Part shown: positions 1 through 5,801 of the stretch, piece by piece
Layout: each line of letters starts with the position of its first letter
Numbering within the stretch: the stretch's first letter is position 1
IMG/VR virus record: IMGVR_UViG_3300042402_005830
Span: 1-64,000 of that record
Direction: 5' to 3' (one strand)
DNA: 64,000 nt
Origin: a virus
Notes under the pieces: model-generated
Seen by the model: only the letters and a program-made list of their open reading frames with translations
What the model was told of the DNA's origin: nothing
Database searches by the model: none
Position numbers and translations under genes: made by a program

Positions 1-696
1 TGATTGTTTTGCATCATCCCAATTCTTAATCGTCTGACTCCCCAATCTTGTGAAAGGAATTACATATCGAATACCTTCTTTTTGAACCATTTCTTTATCC
101 GAATCACTTTCCAAAATTTTAAGATATTTGAATTGGTAAGATGACCACTCATTAACGGAATAATCTTCTTCTCTCGGATAGTATTCAGGATCATATATTC
201 TATCACCAATTTTGAACAAACATTGAGATGAGTTTGTAAAACCAAAATATCCAATGATGTTTGCCTTTCCGTATTTATAAGTGTTATATGCGGTGGTATT
301 TTCAACATTATCATATTTGATTGCAACTCCAATCGGATGATCATCACAAACTTTTAGATTGTTTTTATAATACCACCACCCTTTCATAAGGTCACCGATG
401 AATGTTCCATCTTTTGATAGAAATGAGTTGTCCAATGAAAACTTCTGACCCATATGTTCCCACTCATGTTTTCGGATATGACCACCGGTAAATCGGTTGA
501 TTTTGTAAATCTTGTCTTGGTCAGGAATCCAACCACTTGTGTCTTTATAAGGAAAAACACGGCTTACAAGTTTTGTAAATCCAAGATTCAGATGGACCTT
601 GTTGAACAAACTTTTGCCAATATAGTGTGGAGATTTTTGAAATCGCAGTTTTACCTCTCCAACATATGGAGTTCTATTTTCAATCATTGTTTTCAT
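1..696 (-). CDS. Hypothetical phage protein, 3' end beyond window
   Basis: An open reading frame starts at the ATG at 694-696 and runs 232 codons without a stop to the window edge. It begins MKTMIENRTPYVGEVKLRF and is rich in Tyr, Trp and Lys (a GWWYYKNN segment near residue 105), typical of a soluble globular protein. I recognise no family. The frame was read directly by reverse-complementing; other frames here give only short shadow ORFs. It lies downstream of the next - strand gene and may share its transcript. Confidence 0.7.
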   Translation of the reverse strand, partial: MKTMIENRTPYVGEVKLRFQKSPHYIGKSLFNKVHLNLGFTKLVSRVFPYKDTSGWIPDQDKIYKINRFTGGHIRKHEWEHMGQKFSLDNSFLSKDGTFIGDLMKGWWYYKNNLKVCDDHPIGVAIKYDNVENTTAYNTYKYGKANIIGYFGFTNSSQCLFKIGDRIYDPEYYPREEDYSVNEWSSYQFKYLKILESDSDKEMVQKEGIRYVIPFTRLGSQTIKNWDDAKQS

Positions 697-742
697 ACAG
701 TTGTGAATTCAAAAATAAATCAAAAATTTGTTTTGTCAAATT

Positions 743-1318
743 TTAAAACATATAAACATTTCGGGATTTTTCATTATTATCCAAGAATTCTTCTGGTTTG
801 CAAAGTTTTTTCTTGAAGAAAATTTCTGAGATAAATTCCCACTCACAAATATCATTCTCAAGAAATCCATAAGAATATGAAAAATCTTCAGCTTGTGGAA
901 TTTCTTCTGATTCGACAGTGAATTCAAAAATACCACCCTTGTTTTCTTCATGACGGATGATTATTGCTCCATGCATATCTTTTGCTTCAATGACATGATA
1001 ATCGTGGTCACTTGAATAGTTTGGATCAATATCCGAATGTTCAATGATGTCATCACCAAAGAAATAATTGACTTCATCACCATCTTCATCAAGAACAATG
1101 AACGAAAGATGCGTCAAATCAAGATTTGGACGACTGATTGACAATTCTTCTTTATCAATGAGATTCAGTTCATATTCAATATCTTCCCAAACTTTGGTAA
1201 GATCTTGTGTGTTGTTATCTTTCAAAATTTGATTAATAACTTTTACATCTTCACTTCCGACCTGATAGGTGTGGAATACCGATTCCCAACCAAAAACTTG
1301 GATTCTGTAACTGTTCAT
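743..1318 (-). CDS. Hypothetical acidic protein, 191 aa
   Basis: Starts at ATG 1318 (MNSYRIQVFGWESVFHTYQ) and ends at 743. Strongly acidic, with many Asp/Glu clusters and no signal peptide or membrane segment, so probably cytosolic. No recognisable domain. It follows tRNA-Lys on the same strand with about 18 nt between them and may be read through from the tRNA unit. Function unknown. Confidence 0.75.
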   Translation of the reverse strand: MNSYRIQVFGWESVFHTYQVGSEDVKVINQILKDNNTQDLTKVWEDIEYELNLIDKEELSISRPNLDLTHLSFIVLDEDGDEVNYFFGDDIIEHSDIDPNYSSDHDYHVIEAKDMHGAIIIRHEENKGGIFEFTVESEEIPQAEDFSYSYGFLENDICEWEFISEIFFKKKLCKPEEFLDNNEKSRNVYMF

Positions 1319-1336
1319 TTTGTTTATTTGAAATTG

Positions 1337-1410
1337 TGACCCCTGCGGGATTCGAACCCGCGACTCTCACATTAAAAGTGTGATACTCTAGCCAGCTGAG
1401 TTAAGAGGTC
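1337..1410 (-). tRNA. tRNA-Lys(UUU)
   Basis: The minus strand folds as a cloverleaf: acceptor GACCTCT/AGGGGTC, D-stem ACTC/GAGT, anticodon arm TCACA-CTTTTAA-TGTGA (anticodon TTT), T-arm GCGGG-TTCGAAT-CCCGC, discriminator A. No CCA is encoded. Confidence 0.95.
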
Positions 1411-1419
1411 AATAAAGAA

Positions 1420-1665
1420 TCAATTCACACTATATACCACTTCGGTAATTTGTTTTTCTTCCAAGATATTCGATAGAGATTCCGCAAAGAAATCAATCAT
1501 ATCTGCAGCGTCTTTATCAGGATTTTGATCCAAAAACCATTCGGATTTTTTGATAAGACCACTGATTTGAAAAAGGGCATGAGCCATATCATCGGCCTTA
1601 ACACACCTTTTATGTGCCATGATATCATCAGGATCTGACATATCGAATTTGAGAGTTGCTTTCAT
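1420..1665 (-). CDS. Hypothetical small protein, 81 aa
   Basis: MKATLKFDMSDPDDIMAHKR start at 1665. It contains alternating charged and hydrophobic residues consistent with two amphipathic helices (for example AADMIDFFAESLSNILEE). No known family. A TATATTTG promoter element ends five bases before the ATG, which would make the transcript nearly or fully leaderless. It lies between tRNA-Asp and tRNA-Lys in the same orientation. Confidence 0.75.
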   Translation of the reverse strand: MKATLKFDMSDPDDIMAHKRCVKADDMAHALFQISGLIKKSEWFLDQNPDKDAADMIDFFAESLSNILEEKQITEVVYSVN

Positions 1666-1670
1666 AATTG

Positions 1671-1678
1671 CAAATATA
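1671..1678 (-). promoter_or_regulatory. Host-type -7 element TATATTTG
   Basis: The minus strand reads TATATTTG, matching the Bacteroidota -7 consensus TAnnTTTG, five bases upstream of the ATG at 1665. The same octamer recurs upstream of several other left-arm genes and tRNA units in this window. Confidence 0.5.
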
Positions 1679-1704
1679 CTTAATAATTACCGAAAAACCA
1701 AATG

Positions 1705-1778
1705 CAGTCTGTACGGGACTCGAACCCGTGACCTTCGCCGTGACAGGGCGACGTTCTAACCAACTGAACTAACAGACT
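1705..1778 (-). tRNA. tRNA-Asp(GUC)
   Basis: Cloverleaf on the minus strand: acceptor AGTCTGT/ACAGACT, D-stem GTTC/GAAC, anticodon arm TCGCC-CTGTCAC-GGCGA (anticodon GTC), T-arm ACGGG-TTCGAGT-CCCGT, discriminator G. No encoded CCA. Lies six bases downstream of tRNA-Glu. Confidence 0.95.
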
Positions 1779-1784
1779 ATCTTG

Positions 1785-1858
1785 TACTCGGTACGGGATT
1801 CGAACCCGTGATTTCTTCCGTGAAAGGGAAGCGTCCTATACCACTAGACCAACCGAGC
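1785..1858 (-). tRNA. tRNA-Glu(UUC)
   Basis: Cloverleaf: acceptor GCTCGGT/ACCGAGT with a G-U first pair, anticodon arm CTTCC-CTTTCAC-GGAAG (anticodon TTC), T-arm ACGGG-TTCGAAT-CCCGT, discriminator A. First gene of the Glu-Asp unit, directly after a TATATTTG promoter. Confidence 0.95.
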
Positions 1859-1859
1859 A

Positions 1860-1878
1860 TTTCAAGAACACAAATATA
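1860..1878 (-). promoter_or_regulatory. Promoter and conserved leader block of tRNA-Glu/Asp unit
   Basis: The minus strand has TATATTTG at 1878-1871 followed by TGTTCTTGAAAT, a shortened version of the block that follows the same promoter element before tRNA-Ile, tRNA-Tyr and the tmRNA. The block resembles a boxA antitermination site (family consensus near TGCTCTTTAACA), although here it begins about where transcription should start. Confidence 0.45.
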
Positions 1879-1919
1879 AGGATTAATTTAATACCATCCA
1901 AATTTAAGGATGAAAAAAG

Positions 1920-1992
1920 CACGTCAGGTAGGACTTGAACCTACAACTTTCGGTTTTGGAGGCCGACACTCTACCAATTGAGTTACTGACGC
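1920..1992 (-). tRNA. tRNA-Trp(CCA)
   Basis: Acceptor GCGTCAG/CTGACGT, D-stem ACTC/GAGT, anticodon arm TCGGC-CTCCAAA-ACCGA (anticodon CCA) with one C-A mismatch next to the loop, T-arm GTAGG-TTCAAGT-CCTAC, discriminator G. Confidence 0.92.
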
Positions 1993-2073
1993 GTACGCGA
2001 GCTCACGTATAATTTTATAGAAAATATATAGAAAGGAAATTTTAAAAAGGAAAAGTTCTTTGTGGTTTATTTT

Positions 2074-2376
2074 TTATTGATTAGTTGAAGCTTGTTTGGT
2101 AAGACGATACTCCAACTTATCTAATTTACTGTCCAACTCACGGTAGATATTTTCAATATCGGTATCTACCCTCCGATTAATTTGATCCAATTGTTCGTTT
2201 TTATCTCGATCTCTTTCGTTCAATTGATCGAAGATCTCGTCAATCACATTGTTCTGATCATCTACTTCTGATTGTAGATTGTTGATTTTTTTATTCACTG
2301 AAACCATCCATACCACCAAACCGATAAGACCTGACAGAAGGACACCTCCAACAAAAAATAAAATTTGTGTAATCAT
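2074..2376 (-). CDS. Single-pass membrane protein with long coiled coil
   Basis: MITQILFFVGGVLLSGLIGL starts at 2376. One hydrophobic helix (residues 4-27) is followed by a basic KK and then a continuous heptad-like acidic/Gln-rich helix to residue ~95. The layout (N-in anchor, coiled coil outside or inside) resembles phage inner-membrane spanin-like or sheath-anchoring proteins, but no lipoprotein partner is visible beside it. Function not assignable; membrane location is well supported. Confidence 0.7.
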   Translation of the reverse strand: MITQILFFVGGVLLSGLIGLVVWMVSVNKKINNLQSEVDDQNNVIDEIFDQLNERDRDKNEQLDQINRRVDTDIENIYRELDSKLDKLEYRLTKQASTNQ

Positions 2377-2394
2377 GTTGTTAATTGTTTTAAA

Positions 2395-2940
2395 TCAAAG
2401 AACTCTTCCTAACTTGAAATTATAGACATATTCATTAACAATATCAATTATTTCATTTTTATATCTACTGTGAATATATTGGTGATGAGTTGGACATAAT
2501 GGAACTAAATTACTTGGATCATTATTTTGATGATTCTCATCATGGTGATGTACTGAAACAATTTTTGTTTCATCACAGACTACACATTTTTTTTTGTGAT
2601 AAAAAAAACAGATTGTACGATAACTATACTCACTTTTTTCTATATTTTTCACATGATTTGGATTATTAATACCACTTCTGAAATATGTATTTGAACAGGA
2701 ATGTGAGCATGTTTTTTTGGATCTCACATGATTTTCTTTATCCTCAAAATTATTTCCGCAGACTGGACATATTTTAATTATTTTTTTATATTTTCTTGGT
2801 TGCGATGAAAAATGACTTATATCGTATTTTTTATCTGAAATCAAAATTTCGAATTTTCTTCTAGTTGTTCCGTTGTCGAAACCAAATATTCTTCTAATAG
2901 CTTCTGCCTTTGTTTGAGAATTTTTTATTATTTCTTCCAT
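2395..2940 (-). CDS. HNH endonuclease (homing-type) with zinc ribbons
   Basis: 181 aa from ATG 2940. The N-terminal ~50 residues look like a small DNA-binding helix-turn-helix (KAEAIRRIFG). A first zinc site uses C58/C61 and C78/C82; a second C119-x2-C122 leads into the HNH core, HHH at 131-133, asparagine near 144 and LCPTHHQYIHS at 148-158. This order (zinc finger, ββα-metal HNH) is that of free-standing phage homing endonucleases. It lies in the tRNA region between membrane-protein and tRNA-Pro genes, a common landing place for such selfish genes. Nicking of a related phage at this locus is inferred. Confidence 0.85.
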   Translation of the reverse strand: MEEIIKNSQTKAEAIRRIFGFDNGTTRRKFEILISDKKYDISHFSSQPRKYKKIIKICPVCGNNFEDKENHVRSKKTCSHSCSNTYFRSGINNPNHVKNIEKSEYSYRTICFFYHKKKCVVCDETKIVSVHHHDENHQNNDPSNLVPLCPTHHQYIHSRYKNEIIDIVNEYVYNFKLGRVL

Positions 2941-3023
2941 TTTAGTTTTAACAATAAATAGTCGAGAAAACTGGTTTCGGATTAAACATTAAACTCACAA
3001 AAACTCTCAAATAAACAATATAG

Positions 3024-3101
3024 TCGGGATGGTAGGATTCGAACCTACGAAATTGTCCTGCTCCCAAAGCAGGCCGGGTAACCTGGCTCCCGAACATCCC
3101 G
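3024..3101 (-). tRNA. tRNA-Pro(UGG)
   Basis: Acceptor CGGGATG/CATCCCG, long D-arm CGGG...CCCG, anticodon arm CCTGC-TTTGGGA-GCAGG (anticodon TGG), T-arm GTAGG-TTCGAAT-CCTAC, discriminator A. 78 nt because of a large D-loop and an 8-nt variable loop. Confidence 0.92.
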
Positions 3102-3111
3102 ATAAAATAAG

Positions 3112-3405
3112 GACCGTTTTTTCCCCCATTACCCCGTGTAAGAGAGGGACCTCATCACGGATTTTGATTCAGGAAGTCTGCAAGGTTACCCCATCAGACC
3201 GTTACCACGGACAAACCTAATCAGTAGTCAGGTAAGGAATCGAACCTTCAAGCAACCATGTAGGACTCGGCAACCACGCCTCATTACGCCTCCTGACTAT
3301 TAAGTAAGTTTTTTGGAATACCCCCAGAAACTTACAAAACTGTGCCAACCTACGATTTGGGTGGGAGCATTTAGAGGCAACCCACGTCTTCGATTCCTGA
3401 TCAGG
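3112..3405 (-). ncRNA. Structured non-coding region, several hairpins
   Basis: About 300 bases without a credible gene hold a series of perfect short helices: CCGTG 3134-3138 with CACGG 3156-3160, GTCTG 3176-3180 with CAGAC 3195-3199, CCGT 3199-3202 with ACGG 3207-3210, an 8-bp helix GTAAGTTT 3304-3311 with AAACTTAC 3328-3335, GTGGG 3361-3365 with CCCAC 3381-3385, and the palindrome CCTGATCAGG at 3396-3405. A tRNA-like element (3225-3299) sits in the middle. It is not RNase P, 6S or tmRNA by any motif I can see. The strand is assumed from the flanking tRNAs. Confidence 0.4.
3225..3299 (-). ncRNA. tRNA-like element, possibly degenerate tRNA-Arg(CCU)
   Basis: A perfect 8-bp terminal helix TAGTCAGG/CCTGACTA encloses 59 nt with a convincing T-loop (AAGG-TTCGATT-CCTT). 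The D-arm is abnormal, and the only anticodon arm with U33 is GCCGA-GTCCTAC-ATGGT, giving CCU (Arg) but with a mismatch and two G-U pairs. Either a decayed tRNA or a tRNA mimic. Confidence 0.4.
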
Positions 3406-3421
3406 GACTAATTTTTAACTA

Positions 3422-3856
3422 TCAAACTCCAAGGTTTTCCATTCGATCCTCTCGTTCTCCCTCTTGATATGTGTATGTCTCAATTGCTTGAGATAACTCA
3501 TAAAGATATTCAGGGGCGGATAGTGAAATTCTCAAGTCATAATGAGTCCATTTGGTTTTGTAATCCAAAATCTTAATCCCCTTTGTTAATTTATGATGTA
3601 AATTACAAAGGAATTGGTTTCGAACTCGAACAATTGAATTATCACACCCGAACAAATACAAGAAACGAAGGAACCATCGGGGGCACCAATTTGGTTTTGC
3701 TTCGTGATCCATCGCAATAACCAATGCGTGAAGCATAGTTTTTTCCGATTTCCAAGGTACTGATCCTAAATAACGATACTTTTCATGAAAATCTTTTGGA
3801 AAAAAAACAACTCTAATGTCATTAAAAGTGATTTTATTTAGGAATGGTTTTTTCAT
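3422..3856 (-). CDS. Hypothetical protein, 144 aa
   Basis: Starts MKKPFLNKITFNDIRVVFF at 3856. Rich in aromatic and basic residues, with a Trp/Cys-containing centre (NWCPRWFLRFLYLFGCDN around residues 56-73) that could be a short hydrophobic helix. No known domain. It is one base downstream of the 70-aa acidic gene at 3858-4070, so the two are probably co-transcribed and translationally coupled. Confidence 0.65.
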   Translation of the reverse strand: MKKPFLNKITFNDIRVVFFPKDFHEKYRYLGSVPWKSEKTMLHALVIAMDHEAKPNWCPRWFLRFLYLFGCDNSIVRVRNQFLCNLHHKLTKGIKILDYKTKWTHYDLRISLSAPEYLYELSQAIETYTYQEGEREDRMENLGV

Positions 3857-3857
3857 G

Positions 3858-4070
3858 TTATACTCTGTTGGTTAAGTATTCAAAAACTAAAGACTCATAA
3901 ATTTCATCCAAAGTTTCGTGATCTGATTCATCATCAGAATCGAAACTTATTACATTCTCGTCTAAGAGACGATCATAAACATAAGAATGTATTGTGTCCA
4001 AATCTTCTTCCAAGATTTCCTCCGTAAGAATTCCTTCTATAAATTCTATTTGTCTGTTTGTAAGTTGCAT
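3858..4070 (-). CDS. Hypothetical acidic small protein, 70 aa
   Basis: MQLTNRQIEFIEGILTEEIL starts at 4070. Very acidic (runs such as SDDESDHETLDEIYE), predicted helical, cytosolic. Small acidic proteins of this sort are common in phage early regions, where some act as inhibitors or DNA mimics, but nothing here identifies the target. Downstream of the tRNA-Ile/Asn/fMet unit. Confidence 0.65.
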   Translation of the reverse strand: MQLTNRQIEFIEGILTEEILEEDLDTIHSYVYDRLLDENVISFDSDDESDHETLDEIYESLVFEYLTNRV

Positions 4071-4095
4071 ATGTTGATTTTTTATTTACAAAGAA

Positions 4096-4151
4096 AAGGT
4101 CCGGGCCCAGCAAGCCTTCACGCAGAGAGGAAGGGCCCTTTTTAAGACCTT
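4096..4151 (-). other. Nested inverted-repeat element in tRNA unit
   Basis: AAGGTC at 4096-4101 pairs with GACCTT at 4146-4151 and encloses a GGGCCC (4103-4108)/GGGCCC (4133-4138) helix, with a 24-nt GA-rich loop. It directly follows tRNA-fMet (two bases away) and precedes the gene at 4070. On the minus strand the outer helix runs into TTTTCTTT, so it may end the tRNA transcript; the size and long outer helix also fit a processed small RNA. Confidence 0.4.
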
Positions 4152-4153
4152 AG

Positions 4154-4225
4154 TTGCGGAAGAGGGATTCGAACCCCCGACCTTTAGGTTATGAGCCTAA
4201 CGAGCTTCCTCTGCTCTATTCCGCG
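4154..4225 (-). tRNA. Initiator tRNA-fMet(CAU)
   Basis: Acceptor CGCGGAA/TTCCGCA has the C1xA72 mismatch diagnostic of bacterial initiators. D-stem GAGC/GCTC gives A11-U24, a second initiator mark. Anticodon arm TTAGG-CTCATAA-CCTAA carries CAT, with two of the three usual G-C pairs (position 29-41 is A-U). T-arm GGGGG-TTCGAAT-CCCTC, which pairs with one wobble; discriminator A. Confidence 0.9.
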
Positions 4226-4230
4226 ATATG

Positions 4231-4304
4231 CTCTCCCTCTTGGGCTTGAACCAAGGACCCCTTGTTTAACAGACAAATGCTCTAACCAACTGAGCTAAGG
4301 GAGA
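4231..4304 (-). tRNA. tRNA-Asn(GUU)
   Basis: Acceptor TCTCCCT/AGGGAGA, D-stem GCTC/GAGC, anticodon arm TTTGT-CTGTTAA-ACAAG (anticodon GTT), T-arm CTTGG-TTCAAGC-CCAAG, discriminator G. Five bases upstream of tRNA-fMet. Confidence 0.95.
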
Positions 4305-4310
4305 AAGAAA

Positions 4311-4389
4311 GTATCGGTTGGAGGAGAAACACTACCATCTCAACTAATGCCGCAGTCTAAATACTAAAGATAATTGACCCAACCGATAC
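4311..4389 (-). other. 79-nt element with perfect 11-bp terminal inverted repeat
   Basis: GTATCGGTTGG (4311-4321) is exactly complementary to CCAACCGATAC (4379-4389), enclosing 57 nt. The size and position between tRNA-Ile and tRNA-Asn are those of a tRNA, but neither strand has a T-loop or a sensible anticodon arm. If transcribed with the tRNAs, the helix would be cut out as a small RNA. Confidence 0.5.
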
Positions 4390-4403
4390 TGTTATAGTTT
4401 TAG

Positions 4404-4477
4404 TAGGGGCGGCAGGACTTGAACCTGCGACCGCTTGGATATAAGCCAAGAACTCTGACCAACTGAGTTACACCCCC
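4404..4477 (-). tRNA. tRNA-Ile(UAU)
   Basis: Acceptor GGGGGTG/CGCCCCT, D-stem ACTC/GAGT, anticodon arm CTTGG-CTTATAT-CCAAG (anticodon TAT), T-arm GCAGG-TTCAAGT-CCTGC, discriminator A. The UAU anticodon reads AUA directly, a useful supplement for an AT-rich phage. Confidence 0.94.
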
Positions 4478-4540
4478 ATGTTGACCGTGTCGTGTTTGTG
4501 TAAGACACTTCAAGGCGAAAATTAAAAACAATAACAACCG

Positions 4541-4565
4541 TATTTCAAAGAACACTACAAATATA
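4541..4565 (-). promoter_or_regulatory. Promoter plus boxA-like block before tRNA-Ile unit
   Basis: The minus strand reads TATATTTG (4565-4558) then TAG and TGTTCTTTGAAATA (4554-4541). The second block is nearly identical before tRNA-Tyr and the tmRNA. Between it and tRNA-Ile a leader hairpin GTGTC...GACAC is also visible. Confidence 0.6.
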
Positions 4566-4607
4566 CAACAAATATTTCAAATTCCAAAATATTGATAAGA
4601 TTTTTTG

Positions 4608-4680
4608 AGCGGCGAATGGGGCTCGAACCCACAACATTCAGCTTGGAAGGCTGATACTCTACCAATTGAGCTACCACCGC
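4608..4680 (-). tRNA. tRNA-Gly(UCC)
   Basis: Acceptor GCGGTGG/TCGCCGC, D-stem GCTC/GAGT, anticodon arm TCAGC-CTTCCAA-GCTGA (anticodon TCC), T-arm GTGGG-TTCGAGC-CCCAT, discriminator T. Confidence 0.93.
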
Positions 4681-4685
4681 TTTTG

Positions 4686-4773
4686 TGGAAGGTAAGGGAT
4701 TCGAACCCTTGCGTCGGTTCCCCGACCTAGCGGTTTAGCAAACCGCCCCCTTCGGCCTCTTGGGTAACCTTCC
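4686..4773 (-). tRNA. tRNA-Ser(GCU)
   Basis: Class II tRNA of 88 nt: acceptor GGAAGGT/ACCTTCC, anticodon arm GCGGT-TTGCTAA-ACCGC (anticodon GCT), long variable arm GGTCGGGGAACCGAC, T-loop TTCGAAT, discriminator A. Five bases upstream of tRNA-Gly. Confidence 0.94.
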
Positions 4774-4779
4774 GATTAA

Positions 4780-5340
4780 TCAACGGATCACCTCCGTTTG
4801 ATTAAGATATTCCAAAAGAAGTGTTCTTACCTGATCATTACACAATCCAAGTAAATAATCAGATGAGAGTACAAAGTTTTGTAACCCCCACACTTCATCA
4901 CCCATCTGCATGTCGTCAATTGCTACCCAATTTTCAACTTCAGGATGTTCTTTTAACCACTTCTTGATCTCCAAAACCCGTATCTGATTATGTCCAAAAC
5001 CCGGTCTAAAAGAATATTCATCAGGAACTTCATTCCGATCTATAAATGGTGTAAATCCGATGGGTTTTTTTATGATCCCGTGATGGGTGTAATATTCACC
5101 CAACTCTTCAAGAGTTGCCCAAGTTCTCCAATCTGAAGAGATTACAATTTCACAATCGGTTTCTCTGATAATTTCATTCAAACACTGAACACAATTTTTG
5201 TCGAAATCATCAAACCGATTAAGGATGGGTACATCCCATATCGTTCCTTCTCTTTTAAGGGTTCCTTCTTTCTCAAAACGAGTACCCCATTGAGATTCCA
5301 AACAAATCACTCCATCGTGATCCATAAAGATTACTTTCAT
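4780..5340 (-). CDS. HAD-superfamily phosphatase (HAD_SAK-like)
   Basis: 186 aa from ATG 5340. HAD motif I is D7-x-D9-G (MDHDGVI), motif II is ISSDWRTW near S68/S69, and motif IV is AIDD at 140-143, so the catalytic set is intact. The short cap, the WRTW and GxTP-like segment and the overall length fit the HAD group linked to RNA-repair (Swiss-army-knife) phosphatases. It is embedded in a tRNA transcript, between tRNA-Leu and tRNA-Ser, with seven bases to tRNA-Ser. A role in tRNA end repair or nucleotide dephosphorylation is inference. Confidence 0.82.
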   Translation of the reverse strand: MKVIFMDHDGVICLESQWGTRFEKEGTLKREGTIWDVPILNRFDDFDKNCVQCLNEIIRETDCEIVISSDWRTWATLEELGEYYTHHGIIKKPIGFTPFIDRNEVPDEYSFRPGFGHNQIRVLEIKKWLKEHPEVENWVAIDDMQMGDEVWGLQNFVLSSDYLLGLCNDQVRTLLLEYLNQTEVIR

Positions 5341-5362
5341 TTTTTATATTATGTTTAATTTG

Positions 5363-5657
5363 TACTCGGAGCGGGAGTCGAACCCGCACGAGCCCTTCGG
5401 CTCATTTGATTTTCTTACCATCTACAGTTTTCACTGCCAACTTACGTTGTTTGTGGTCTGGACTTTCTCTTTACCATATCCATAAGGATTTAGGTACCTT
5501 CCGTCAAGTCTCTACACCTTCCTCATTTCTGAGGCTTGGCTCGGGATTACCATTTTACAGGCTTCCCCGAATTTGAAAGGTTCTACTCTAAGGATTTCTC
5601 CAAAGGCACTCAATTTATCTTAAAGTCAAACATGTCTACCAATTCCATCATCCAAGC
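5363..5657 (-). tRNA. tRNA-Leu(UAA) interrupted by a group I intron
   Basis: Exon 1 (5657-5623) holds acceptor GCTTGGA, the D-arm, anticodon-stem TTTGA and loop bases CTT; exon 2 (5413-5363) begins AAAATCAAA and holds the class II variable arm GAGCC-GAA-GGGCTC, T-loop TTCGACT, acceptor TCCGAGT and discriminator A. Joined, the loop is CTTAAAA with anticodon UAA. The break lies between U34 and A35, the same place as the well-known cyanobacterial/plastid tRNA-Leu group I intron. Transcribed after tRNA-Tyr from the promoter at 5783-5790. Confidence 0.9.
5414..5622 (-). other. Group I intron, 209 nt, no ORF
   Basis: The intron starts after the U of ...GACTT and ends in G (omega-G). An internal guide GAGT pairs with exon ACTT and places a U-G pair at the 5' splice site (P1). 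P7 strands GACTT (in AGAGACTTGACGG) and AAGTC (in GAGAAAGTCC) are present, with the GGTACCTAA and AGATGGTAAG-type joiners expected in the core. It is smaller than typical cyanobacterial copies and encodes no endonuclease. The complete P3-P9 fold was not computed. Confidence 0.85.
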
Positions 5658-5668
5658 ATATTAAAAAG

Positions 5669-5749
5669 TGGGGGTAGAAGGACTCGAACCTCCGAACCCA
5701 AAGGGAAGTGAGTTACAGTCACCAGCAATTGCCGCTATGCGATACCCCC
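5669..5749 (-). tRNA. tRNA-Tyr(GUA)
   Basis: Class II tRNA: acceptor GGGGGTA/TACCCCC, anticodon loop CTGTAAC (anticodon GTA) in a GTGA/TCAC stem, variable arm TTCCCTTTGGGTTC, T-loop TTCGAGT, discriminator A. First gene of the Tyr-Leu unit. Confidence 0.93.
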
Positions 5750-5761
5750 TCTTTAATCTTA

Positions 5762-5790
5762 CCAATATTTCAAAGAACCCTACAAATATA
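5762..5790 (-). promoter_or_regulatory. Promoter plus boxA-like block before tRNA-Tyr/Leu
   Basis: The minus strand reads TATATTTG (5790-5783), TAG, then GGTTCTTTGAAATATTGG (5779-5762), matching the blocks ahead of tRNA-Ile and the tmRNA almost base for base. Confidence 0.6.
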
Positions 5791-5801
5791 CAACAAAAAA
5801 C

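Noticed and set aside
3029-3220. Plus-strand ORF starting inside tRNA-Pro (MVGFEPTKLSCSQ...)
   Set aside because: It is the antisense of tRNA-Pro and the hairpin block; such peptides are typical tRNA-antisense artefacts.
3225-3299. Amber-suppressor tRNA (anticodon CUA) in the tRNA-like element
   Set aside because: The CUA reading needs C at position 33 and an unpaired anticodon stem; a CCU anticodon with U33 fits better, and no in-frame amber codons interrupt genes here.
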